Both the position numbers and the translations under genes were made by a program. Below are positions 17,958 to 25,284 of a stretch of 64,000 nt of DNA, piece by piece. Under the pieces are notes generated by a model that ran no database searches, was not told the DNA's origin, and saw nothing but the letters and a program-made list of their open reading frames with translations. Each line of letters opens with the position of its first letter. The first letter of the stretch is position 1. The DNA lies in NCBI GenBank assembly GCA_017643645.1, contig JAEPNB010000002.1, positions 310,001-374,000 of the forward strand, given 5' to 3'. The DNA is from Balneola sp. (lineage in GTDB: Bacteria > Bacteroidota > Rhodothermia > Balneolales > Balneolaceae).

Positions 17958-18617
17958 ATGAAATTTTTTATAGACACAGCAAATCTCGAAGAAATCCAGG
18001 AAGCTAACGATCTTGGAGTACTGGATGGGGTAACTACAAATCCAAGTTTATGTGCTAAAATCGGGGTGCGTGATTTCGAAGGCCATATCAAAAAAATCTG
18101 TGATATTGTTGAAGGCGATGTTTCTGCAGAAGTGGTTTCAACTACTTACAATGAAATGATCGAAGAAGGAAGAAAGATTGCAAAAATCGCAGATAACGTA
18201 GTAGTAAAGATTCCTTTGATCAAAGATGGTATCAAAGCGATCAAGACGTTTTCTGAGGAAGGAATTAAAACGAATTGCACTCTTTGTTTCTCCCCAACAC
18301 AGGCGTTGATCGCGGCTAAAGCAGGGGCAACTTATATTTCTCCTTTTATGGGAAGACTGGATGATATTTCAAGTGATGGAATGAAGTTGATCGAAGACAT
18401 TGTGCAGATCTACATGAATTACGGATTTGAAACAGAGGTGCTGGCTGCGAGTATTCGTCACCCAATGCATGTTGTAGAATGCGCTAAAGTTGGAGCTGAT
18501 GTAGGAACCATGCCATTGAATGTAATTATGGGAATGTTGAAGCATCCGTTAACGGATTCAGGACTTGCAAGATTTCTAAAAGATTGGAAAGATTTACAGG
18601 CTAGTTTAAAGAAATAG
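17958..18617 (+). CDS. fsa: Fructose-6-phosphate aldolase/transaldolase, short (FSA/TalC) type
   Basis: This 219-residue TIM-barrel class I aldolase has N-terminus [14 protein letters not shown], the loop VTTNPSL, and the Schiff-base lysine K84 in VVVKIPL. The length and the motifs SPFMGRLDD and [10 protein letters not shown] fit the compact FSA/TalC subfamily rather than the roughly 320-residue TalB type. It either transfers dihydroxyacetone in the pentose-phosphate pathway or cleaves fructose 6-phosphate; sequence alone does not separate these. It is divergent from the RND operon over a 177-bp gap. Its TAG stop is followed immediately by an octamer-repeat hairpin element. Confidence 0.93.
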   Translation: MKFFIDTANLEEIQEANDLGVLDGVTTNPSLCAKIGVRDFEGHIKKICDIVEGDVSAEVVSTTYNEMIEEGRKIAKIADNVVVKIPLIKDGIKAIKTFSEEGIKTNCTLCFSPTQALIAAKAGATYISPFMGRLDDISSDGMKLIEDIVQIYMNYGFETEVLAASIRHPMHVVECAKVGADVGTMPLNVIMGMLKHPLTDSGLARFLKDWKDLQASLKK

Positions 18618-18714
18618 TGTTAGGGTGCTATGGTGTTATAGCTTCGAGGTAATCTATAACACCCTAACACCATCGCACCACTCTAACACTTTCACACCAT
18701 AACACCTGAACACT
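18617..18714. repeat. GTGTTAGG-type octamer array/bidirectional hairpin between converging genes
   Basis: The spacer between the aldolase and the four-helix-bundle gene consists of degenerate 8-mers. On the plus strand TGTTAGGG, TGCTATGG and TGTTATAG follow the aldolase TAG. On the minus strand TGTTCAGG, TGTTATGG, TGTGAAAG and TGTTAGAG follow the other gene's TAG. The two arrays pair: GGTGTTATAG with CTATAACACC is a perfect 10-bp stem. It probably acts as a bidirectional terminator. A related array follows the amidohydrolase stop at 45159. Confidence 0.7.
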
Positions 18715-19078
18715 ATTTTTTATTGAAATGCTTTATCAGCCCTAACACCAATCTTTGGCAAGAGGTCGCCTGTTCTCTCAAAACGTTAGCCTCTTCTTTA
18801 GAAATGTAAGCCAAATCCTCAGCAACATATAGCAAACTTTTAACTTCGGCTGCAGAACTCTGAGAAAAGTCAAAAAAACGGACAGATTCTTTTCTGTGAT
18901 ATCTTGAAAACCCCTCAGAAATATTTGTCATTACAGACACGGATGCTCTTTGAATTTGATCTCTTAAACCAAAATCTTTTGAAAAAGGCGGGTTAGTAGT
19001 TACTGAGTAAATACACTTAACCAAGATTCGGGCCTCTTTCCAGCATGTAAGTTCTTCAAAAGCGGTTATTTTAGGCAT
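18713..19078 (-). CDS. Four-helix-bundle protein (23S rRNA intervening-sequence protein family)
   Basis: The core protein starts at MPKITAFEELTCWKEARILV (ATG 19078). An in-frame ATG at 19123 would add 15 residues but lies outside the family's usual start. Family motifs are FEELTCWKEAR, FGLRDQIQRASVSVMTNISE (typical RASVSIPSNIAEG-like box), and SSAAEVKSLLYVAEDLAYIS. The proteins form pentamers of four-helix bundles related to the Avd accessory protein of diversity-generating retroelements; their cellular role is unclear. It stands alone between a repeat array and a GTCATTTCGAG element, with no reverse transcriptase nearby. This, together with the flanking repeats, suggests a mobile passenger gene. 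Confidence 0.85.
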   Translation of the reverse strand: MPKITAFEELTCWKEARILVKCIYSVTTNPPFSKDFGLRDQIQRASVSVMTNISEGFSRYHRKESVRFFDFSQSSAAEVKSLLYVAEDLAYISKEEANVLREQATSCQRLVLGLIKHFNKK

Positions 19079-19204
19079 TAGTTTCTTTATTAATTTCCTT
19101 TCTCTATAATCAGACAGTTTCAAACCCAGTTCCTTACAGAATTTCTAAAATTACTTTCGGGCAACTACCATAACGCTGTCGCACCATAAGTTGGACTGGC
19201 TCGC

Positions 19205-19285
19205 TGTCATTTCGAGCAAAGCGAGAAATCTAAAATTTCTCTTTGTTTACGAGTAATAGATTTCTCACATTCGTTCGAGATGACA
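19205..19285. repeat. TGTCATTTCGAG inverted-repeat element, copy 1
   Basis: The left arm TGTCATTTCGAGCAAAGCGA and the right arm (reverse complement TGTCATCTCGAACGAATGTG) pair over about 28 bp, including GAGAAATCTA, around a 25-nt loop. A second copy lies at 39523-39612. It ends 17 bp before the penicillin-acylase-family start, so it must overlap that gene's 5' region. Confidence 0.75.
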
Positions 19286-19302
19286 AATTTATATCATGTT
19301 GA

Positions 19303-21735
19303 ATGAAAGTTTTTAGACTAGCTCTCCCTTTGATCCTTTTGATGGGACTGATTTATACATTTAATAGGCAAATTTCTATTCAGATTGGAGGTGAAACTAT
19401 AATCCTACCCCCAATCGGAAAATTTGTTGATCCTGAGACGGGATTCTGGGCAAATGCAGAAATAGAACTTCCCGAATCCAATGAATTAGCTTTAGAGGGA
19501 TTTAATGGGAACGCCTCTGTCTATTTTGATGAACGACGAGTACCTCACATCTTCGCTGAAAATGAATATGACCTTTATTTCGCTCAAGGTTATGTTGTTG
19601 CAAGAGATCGACTGTTTCAAATGGAGCTTCAAACCTTAGATGCTTCCGGTAGATTGGCTGAAAAAATTGGGGAAAGGGCATTAAGCAGAGATAAAACTAC
19701 CCGAAGAAGAGGAATGCCGTACGGCGCTGAGAAAGCAATAGAGTTAGTAAAAAAAGATCCAAAAACATGGGAAATTTTAAAGGCTTATGCTGATGGAGTT
19801 AACGCTTATATATCAACACTGGAACCCAAGAATTATCCTTTAGAGTATAAAATTCTGGATTTTGAACCGGAAGAATGGACTCCGATCAAGACAGCTCATC
19901 TTCTGAAAAACATGACCAGAACGCTTGCCGGAGGAAACAACGATGATCGAACCAGTAACACCATGGAATATTTTGGTGCAGATTTCATTGAGAAATTCTT
20001 TGAAGCTAAACCTGAGTTAAACGATCCTATCATTCCGCCAACAAAAGAATGGGAATTTGAACGAATTCCCGTTGAAGCTCCGGATACTTTATTTAAACCG
20101 GCATCAGCAGTGGAGCTGGGAGAATATGAGCGACCTGAAGGAGTGGGAAGTAATAACTGGGCAGTTTCAGGTTCAAAAACAAAATCAGGATATCCGATCC
20201 TGTCAAATGATCCTCATCTCAGTTTAACACTTCCTTCTATTTGGTATGAAGTTCAATTACATGCACCGGGAATAAATACTTACGGAGTAACACTGCAAGG
20301 TACACCCGGAATTGTGATCGGTTTTAATGAAAATGTAGCATGGGGTGTGACGAATGTTGGATCGGATGTGATGGATTGGTATGAGATCAAATTTAAAGAT
20401 GATACTCAAAAAGAATATTGGCACGATGGAAAGTGGAAACCAACCAGCATGCGCATTGAAGAGATCAAAGTAAAAGGTGGGGAAACAGTTTTAGATACGG
20501 TTATTTACACACATCACGGCCCGGTTACAAAAGTAGAATCAAATATTAATGAAGAACGAAAACCCGTTTATCATGCACTGAGATGGATCGCTCATGAAGC
20601 GTCCAATGATATTCGTGCTTTTTATGGATTGAACAGATCCGAAAATTATGATGATTATGTGGAAGCATTAAGTCATTACGTTGCTCCGGCTCAGAATTTT
20701 GTATTTGCAAGTAACGAAGGTGACATTGCTTTATGGGTTAATGGTAAGCTACCAAACAAGTGGGAATATCAGGGAAGAACAGTAAGTGACGGAACAGATC
20801 CGTTATATGACTGGCAAGGTTGGATTCCGTTCGAACATAATCCTCACATCAAAAACCCGGAAAGAGGTTTCGTGAGTTCCGCAAACCAGGAATCAGCAGC
20901 TCCCGATTACCCATATTATTTGGATGATGATTTTGCTCCTTTTGAAAGGGGAAGACGTATCAACGACAAACTCGCCTCAATGGAAGATATTACAGCAAAA
21001 GACATTCAGGAAATGCAAATGGACAGTTACAGCTATTATGCTGAAACCTTGCTTCCGTCACTTTTAGAATGGATGAATAGAGATAGTTTATCTGAGACAG
21101 ATTCTGAAATTCTTCAATTAATGAAAGAGTGGAGTTATTTTATGGATGGTGATGAAATAGCACCTTCATTTTTTCGTCACTGGTCAGGAAATTTTTACAG
21201 AGCAGTTTTTTATGATGAATATGAAACCACAGAAGCTGTACTCAGGTATCCCTCCAGAGATCGTTTTGTGGAGATCATAAAAGCTGAACCAAATTTTGAA
21301 TTCATTGATAATATTGATACCGATAAAGTTGAAACAAGATCCGACATCGTAACAGCATCTTTTCATGAAACAGTAGCCGAGCTTGAGAATTATTTAGGTG
21401 AGTTTGGTGATAAATGGAAATGGGGATATTTCATTGATAATGACATTGATCATTTAGCTAGTATTCCGGGTTTGGGTAGACAGAATTTATTCAGTTCAGG
21501 GTCATCTGAAGCGATAAACGCAACAAGGGGTGGATTTGGTCCCTCCTGGAGAATGGTTGTAGAACTTGGCCCTGAAGTAAAAGCATACGGATTATATCCC
21601 GGCGGTGCTTCCGGAAATCCGGGATCTCCAAACTACGATTTCATGGTTGATCCTTGGAGAACCGGAGAACTATTTGAACTCAATTTCATGAAAGAAGAAC
21701 CAAAGGAATATTTATATAAACTTGAACTCAGATAA
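19303..21735 (+). CDS. Penicillin acylase-family N-terminal nucleophile hydrolase
   Basis: This 810-residue Ntn hydrolase precursor has an N-terminal hydrophobic signal/anchor (LALPLILLMGLIYTF). The alpha chain includes RDRLFQMELQTLDASGRLAE (residues about 106-125). A linker ends at the autocatalytic site GVGSNNWAVSGS, where Ser283 becomes the beta-chain N-terminal nucleophile. The beta-chain family motifs are SNDPHLSLTLPSIWYEVQL, GVTLQGTPGIVIGFNENVAW and GGASGNPGSPNYDFM. It acts in the periplasm or on the cell surface, on amide substrates such as beta-lactam side chains or acyl-homoserine lactones; the substrate is not readable. It is monocistronic and ends in a strong hairpin. Confidence 0.93.
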   Translation: MKVFRLALPLILLMGLIYTFNRQISIQIGGETIILPPIGKFVDPETGFWANAEIELPESNELALEGFNGNASVYFDERRVPHIFAENEYDLYFAQGYVVARDRLFQMELQTLDASGRLAEKIGERALSRDKTTRRRGMPYGAEKAIELVKKDPKTWEILKAYADGVNAYISTLEPKNYPLEYKILDFEPEEWTPIKTAHLLKNMTRTLAGGNNDDRTSNTMEYFGADFIEKFFEAKPELNDPIIPPTKEWEFERIPVEAPDTLFKPASAVELGEYERPEGVGSNNWAVSGSKTKSGYPILSNDPHLSLTLPSIWYEVQLHAPGINTYGVTLQGTPGIVIGFNENVAWGVTNVGSDVMDWYEIKFKDDTQKEYWHDGKWKPTSMRIEEIKVKGGETVLDTVIYTHHGPVTKVESNINEERKPVYHALRWIAHEASNDIRAFYGLNRSENYDDYVEALSHYVAPAQNFVFASNEGDIALWVNGKLPNKWEYQGRTVSDGTDPLYDWQGWIPFEHNPHIKNPERGFVSSANQESAAPDYPYYLDDDFAPFERGRRINDKLASMEDITAKDIQEMQMDSYSYYAETLLPSLLEWMNRDSLSETDSEILQLMKEWSYFMDGDEIAPSFFRHWSGNFYRAVFYDEYETTEAVLRYPSRDRFVEIIKAEPNFEFIDNIDTDKVETRSDIVTASFHETVAELENYLGEFGDKWKWGYFIDNDIDHLASIPGLGRQNLFSSGSSEAINATRGGFGPSWRMVVELGPEVKAYGLYPGGASGNPGSPNYDFMVDPWRTGELFELNFMKEEPKEYLYKLELR

Positions 21736-21738
21736 AAG

Positions 21739-21780
21739 ACATAAGATGTAAGATTTGAGACTTCTTACATCTTATGTTTT
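21739..21780 (+). terminator. Hairpin terminator after the acylase gene
   Basis: A perfect 15-bp stem, ACATAAGATGTAAGA with TCTTACATCTTATGT around a 9-nt loop, is followed by TTT, 4 bp after the stop codon. The stem is AT-rich and the T-run short, so it may double as a repeat element. Confidence 0.6.
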
Positions 21781-21800
21781 AAATCCTACATCTAAAACAA

Positions 21801-22151
21801 ATGATCTTACTGATACTTTTAATAATCACTGCTTACCTCATAAACCTGGTTCTCCCTTGGTGGGGAATTGCGATCACGGGTTTTGTACTGGGTTTTCAAA
21901 TGAAACCGTCTTCCGGAAAAGCCTTTGGAATTGGATTTTTTGCTCTTTTTCTGCTTTGGAGTGGACAGGCTCTTTATATCCATTTAACTAATGATGGAAT
22001 TTTGTCAACTAGAATTGCTGAAATGCTGGGGGTTGGGTCTCCAATTCTTGTGATTTTAATTACAGGAATTGTTGGAGGTTTGGTAAGTGGTTTAGCGGTC
22101 TTGAGTGGAGTTTTAGTTAAAGATAGTTTAAACAAAGAGGGTAAAAATTAG
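21801..22151 (+). CDS. Small hypothetical integral membrane protein
   Basis: The protein has 116 residues with four hydrophobic segments (ILLILLIITAYLINLVL; ITGFVLGFQMKPSSGKAF between; FGIGFFALFLLWSGQALYI; ILVILITGIVGGLVSGLAVL) and a short charged tail (KDSLNKEGKN). I do not recognise a family. Its stop overlaps or abuts the proposed start of the next lipoprotein gene, suggesting an operon of this gene and the two paralogous lipoproteins. Confidence 0.75.
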   Translation: MILLILLIITAYLINLVLPWWGIAITGFVLGFQMKPSSGKAFGIGFFALFLLWSGQALYIHLTNDGILSTRIAEMLGVGSPILVILITGIVGGLVSGLAVLSGVLVKDSLNKEGKN

Positions 22152-22848
22152 AGCCAAGACTTACATATTAATTCTGAGCTCAATGTTTTTTGTTTCCTGT
22201 GCCACTCATGCCCCAATGAGTGAAATGGTAATGTACACTCCTAAGAAAGTAATAAGCGAAGACAAAAAGAATGAAGTGATAAAATATTATTCTAAATTTT
22301 CATTTGGAGTAAGCGCTCAAACAGATTTCTTGGATTATTCTGCATTAAGAGAATATGCAAACAAAAAAGGACATCAAGGTCCAATCTATGATTATGATGG
22401 GAGCACTATAACGGGAGGGCTAGTACCTATTTTCCTGTTTGATAAAAATGATGAATTCGCCTTTTCTCTTACAACAGGGTTTCTTTTTGGGGTAGATGCA
22501 ACAATTAAACTTTACGAGAACTATTACCTGACAGGAGGGTATACGGCTTTTGGGGGTGGACAGGTGATTTTGCAAAAAAGAGTATTAAACACATATTCCA
22601 AAGGAGCGTCTGTAGGTGTTTTTTTTGATTATTTATATCAAGCTACAGATGGAAATTGTTCATACGTATGTTTAGGTCCTGGTTATGATGATATATTTTA
22701 TGTTCATGTTGTAGGTTTAAGAGGAAATTTCTTAGCAACCGAAGCCGAAAAAAATAGAAGTTTTTTAAGTCTGAACTCAAAAGTGGGTTATTTATTCGAA
22801 ACCCAAACTCCGTACTTAAGTTTAGGAGTTACATTAGGGGCATATTAG
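22147..22848 (+). CDS. Outer-membrane-type lipoprotein, CATHAPMSEM family, paralog 1
   Basis: The first in-frame ATG (22183) leaves only five residues before the lipobox cysteine (MFFVSC), too short for export. An ATT codon at 22147, 6 bp after an AGAGG ribosome-binding site and overlapping the upstream TAG, would give MRAKTYILILSSMFFVSC, a textbook lipoprotein signal. I therefore propose an ATT start. The mature protein begins CATHAPMSEMVMYTP. It then has alternating beta-strand sequence (FAFSLTTGFLFGVDATIKLY; GASVGVFFDYLYQ) ending VGYLFETQTPYLSLGVTLGAY. It is homologous to the next gene. Function unknown. Confidence 0.8.
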   Translation: MRAKTYILILSSMFFVSCATHAPMSEMVMYTPKKVISEDKKNEVIKYYSKFSFGVSAQTDFLDYSALREYANKKGHQGPIYDYDGSTITGGLVPIFLFDKNDEFAFSLTTGFLFGVDATIKLYENYYLTGGYTAFGGGQVILQKRVLNTYSKGASVGVFFDYLYQATDGNCSYVCLGPGYDDIFYVHVVGLRGNFLATEAEKNRSFLSLNSKVGYLFETQTPYLSLGVTLGAY

Positions 22849-22849
22849 A

Positions 22850-23569
22850 ATGCTAAAAAATTTGAGAATAACTTTAAGACTAAATAAAAATTCGAGTCTG
22901 AACACAAAACTACTATTAAGTTTTGTGTTCCTTGTTTTAATTTTTACAGGCTGTGCCACTCATGCCCCAATGAGTGAGATGACGATGTTCAATGTAAAAA
23001 GAAGCTCAGCTGAAGACAGCGTTGCTAAATACTCAAATTTTGGAATAGGTTTACAATATTCACAAATAGGGCCAACTGAAGAAGGTTATGATAAAAAAAG
23101 TGAACAGGATTATGCCGGGAATGATGAATTTGAGATCGAAGACCTTGCCATTAGTATCTATGCTATAGATGAGGATAAGTTTGGTTTTGGTTACTCCTTA
23201 GGGAGAGCATCTGGGCTTGACTTTACAACAAGAATACGCTCAGATTTTTATGGGACAGTGTCTTTATCCATGTCAAGGTCAGCTTCAATAATTCTCCAAC
23301 AAAGATTTATCGCAAATAAAAAGGGAGGACTCTCTTCGGGTTTTTACTTTTCAAGAGGTGTACGGCAATATTTTTCTGATTGTCGTGATTGTTTTCAAAT
23401 TGGTCCTGATGAATCTGAAAATTTATTTCATACAGGTATCAGGTCCAGATTTCTTATAAGAGACCAAGATCTGAAAAAAAGTGGATTTACCGGTTCTCTA
23501 GAGGTGGGATATGTTTTCGAAATTGATGAACCATATTTAGGTTTTAGTGTAGCTTTTATGACTTTCTAA
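22850..23569 (+). CDS. Outer-membrane-type lipoprotein, CATHAPMSEM family, paralog 2
   Basis: The protein has 239 residues and begins 1 bp after the previous stop. A long signal region ends in the lipobox LIFTGC (Cys35). The mature N-terminus CATHAPMSEMTMFNVKRSS is almost identical to paralog 1 at both protein and DNA level. The body is diverged but alignable: ASIILQQRFIANKKGGLSSG matches VILQKRVLNTYSKGASVG, and the end VGYVFEIDEPYLGFSVAF matches VGYLFETQTPYLSLGVTL. Alternating hydrophobic strands suggest a small barrel-like or periplasmic beta domain. A CRDC pair (DCRDCFQIGP) parallels CSYVCLGPG in paralog 1. Function unknown. Confidence 0.82.
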   Translation: MLKNLRITLRLNKNSSLNTKLLLSFVFLVLIFTGCATHAPMSEMTMFNVKRSSAEDSVAKYSNFGIGLQYSQIGPTEEGYDKKSEQDYAGNDEFEIEDLAISIYAIDEDKFGFGYSLGRASGLDFTTRIRSDFYGTVSLSMSRSASIILQQRFIANKKGGLSSGFYFSRGVRQYFSDCRDCFQIGPDESENLFHTGIRSRFLIRDQDLKKSGFTGSLEVGYVFEIDEPYLGFSVAFMTF

Positions 23570-24009
23570 TTGAATCCAATCCTCACCTTTCTTATCTTCA
23601 TCGAACTCTAAACAAAGCTACAAAAGAAATTAAAGTGTCAGCAATTTACAGCTTTGAAATCCCGGCAAAGCACGCCACAAAATTAAGGACGTGCAATTGA
23701 TGCCATTCCCATTTTCTCATATCATTTTCCAATCCGGCGCGGTCTTCGTAGTCGGATTTTTTTTGATATTTTATTTAGAGAATAAATTTCAGGGCGCTGA
23801 ATATCTCTCTAAAACATCGATCCCTATGTCTCCTCCATCGAAGGGAAAGCTTTTGGATCAGTTTAGATTCAAATTAAAAAGTTTTCCTCTCCAAGGAGAG
23901 GAAACAAAGGAGAGGGTATTTCAGATTTTTGGTGCGACCCATCTTTTGCTGGCTTCGGGTTCAAAACAAACCACATTAAACTCTTCACCAATAACTACTA
24001 ACTAAATTT
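23570..24009. other. 440-bp spacer with degenerate repeat material upstream of carA
   Basis: No convincing gene. The near-palindrome TTTCCTCTCC/GGAGAGGAAA (23883-23904) and the segments around 23827 and 23905 (CTCCTCCATCGAAGGG, AAAGGAGAGGG) look like a decayed copy of the CCTCC..GGAGG repeat family found at 25125, 46016 and 58800. A 104-codon frame across this region starts at a TTG and is explained by the repeat. AACTACTAACTA (23993-24004) lies just before the carA start and is repeated exactly at 41757-41768 before another gene. Confidence 0.55.
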
Positions 24010-25116
24010 ATGTCGCTTCCTAAACGAAAAAAAGCAATTCTCGCACTTAGTGACGGAACCATAGCTCATGGATGGGCGGTTGGTCATGAAGGTATTACAG
24101 GCGGAGAGCTCTGCTTCAATACTTCGATGACCGGTTATCAGGAGATATTCACTGATCCAAGTTATCATGGTCAATTGATGATGATGACCTATCCGCATAT
24201 TGGAAACTATGGTACCATGTCGCGCGATGATGAAGCCAGAAAGGTTATGGTTGCCGGAATCATTACCAGAGCTTTCTCTCATGAATTCAGTAATCCGATG
24301 GCGGATGGAAGTCTTCAGGAATATCTGGAAGATCAGGAAATCGTAGGAATTTCAGGTGTGGATACGAGAAAATTGGTTAGACACATCAGAGAAAAAGGAG
24401 TGATGAACGCCGTGATCTCTTCCACAGAATTGGATGAAGATAAGTTAGTTCAAATGGCTAAAGACTGGGAAGACATGACCGGACTTGAGCTGGCTTCAAA
24501 AGTGTGCAGACAAGAGGCACAAACGGTAAACGGAGAAAGTGATTTCAAAGTAGCTGCATTTGACTACGGAATTAAACAGAATATCATTAATAGCCTGAAT
24601 GCAAGAGGTTGTACGTTAAGAGTATTTCCTGCTAAAACTTCTTTGGAAGAAATTAAAGATTGGGACGCAGATGGATTCTTTTTCAGCAACGGACCGGGAG
24701 ATCCGAATGCCACCGCAGAATATGCCTTGGAAACGGTTGAATATGCTAAGTCGACCGGCAAGCCACTGTTTGGAATATGTCTTGGACACCAACTAATGGC
24801 TTTAAGCGAAGGAATTGAAGTAGGGAAGATGTTTGTAGGCCACCGTGGAGCAAATCATCCCGTAAAAAATTTAAGAACGGGATTAGTCGAGATTTCAACT
24901 CAAAACCACGGATTTGCAGTAACAGAAGGAAGTGTAAGTGATGAAGTTGCGGAAGTAACTCACATCAACTTGAATGATGGTACCGTGGAAGGATTGAGGT
25001 TTAAGAATTTCCCCGGATTTTCAGTGCAATACCATCCAGAAGCATCACCCGGGCCACATGATTCGGCTTACTTATTTGATGAATTCATTGATATGATGAA
25101 AGAAGGTAAAGGTTAG
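24010..25116 (+). CDS. carA: Carbamoyl-phosphate synthase small subunit (glutaminase)
   Basis: This 368-residue subunit hydrolyses glutamine and channels ammonia to CarB for carbamoyl phosphate, feeding pyrimidine and arginine synthesis. The N-terminal CarA domain starts KKAILALSDGTIAHGWAVGH and contains FNTSMTGYQEIFTDPSY. The C-terminal class I amidotransferase domain has the nucleophile C257 in FGICLGHQLMA and the His-Glu pair H342/E344 in YHPEASPG. The length is typical. It is followed by carB after a 168-bp spacer filled by a repeat element, so carA-carB co-transcription would have to read through several hairpins. Confidence 0.97.
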   Translation: MSLPKRKKAILALSDGTIAHGWAVGHEGITGGELCFNTSMTGYQEIFTDPSYHGQLMMMTYPHIGNYGTMSRDDEARKVMVAGIITRAFSHEFSNPMADGSLQEYLEDQEIVGISGVDTRKLVRHIREKGVMNAVISSTELDEDKLVQMAKDWEDMTGLELASKVCRQEAQTVNGESDFKVAAFDYGIKQNIINSLNARGCTLRVFPAKTSLEEIKDWDADGFFFSNGPGDPNATAEYALETVEYAKSTGKPLFGICLGHQLMALSEGIEVGKMFVGHRGANHPVKNLRTGLVEISTQNHGFAVTEGSVSDEVAEVTHINLNDGTVEGLRFKNFPGFSVQYHPEASPGPHDSAYLFDEFIDMMKEGKG

Positions 25117-25124
25117 AAATAAAT

Positions 25125-25242
25125 CCTCCCTTGAGGGAGGTGTCCGCTTTGCGGACGGAGGGTGTTGCCATATTTAGATTAAGCAACACCCCTCAGAATA
25201 AATCAAGAACTGTTGATTTATTCGTCTCCCCTCAAGGGGAGA
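25125..25242. repeat. Multi-hairpin dispersed repeat in the carA-carB spacer
   Basis: Five stems follow one another: CCTCCCTTGAGGGAGG (25125-25140), GTCCGCTTTGCGGAC (25142-25156), GGTGTTGC...GCAACACC (25162-25191), GAATAAATCAA...TTGATTTATTC (25196-25223) and TCTCCCCTCAAGGGGAGA (25225-25242). The same order of stems, diverged in sequence, recurs at 46016-46146 and 58800-58935. A multi-stem RNA here could attenuate or stabilise carAB mRNA, but that is inference. Confidence 0.75.
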
Positions 25243-25284
25243 ACTTGAAAGGAATTTTAAACTATACAGACTAAAAGAAACAAA

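Noticed and set aside
23691-24005. 104-codon plus-strand frame before carA
   Set aside because: It runs through a decayed palindromic repeat, starts at a TTG and has no family resemblance; the repeat explains it.
25125-25242. Riboswitch or PyrR attenuator before carB
   Set aside because: The same stem order occurs in two unrelated spacers, so it is a dispersed repeat rather than a gene-specific regulator.
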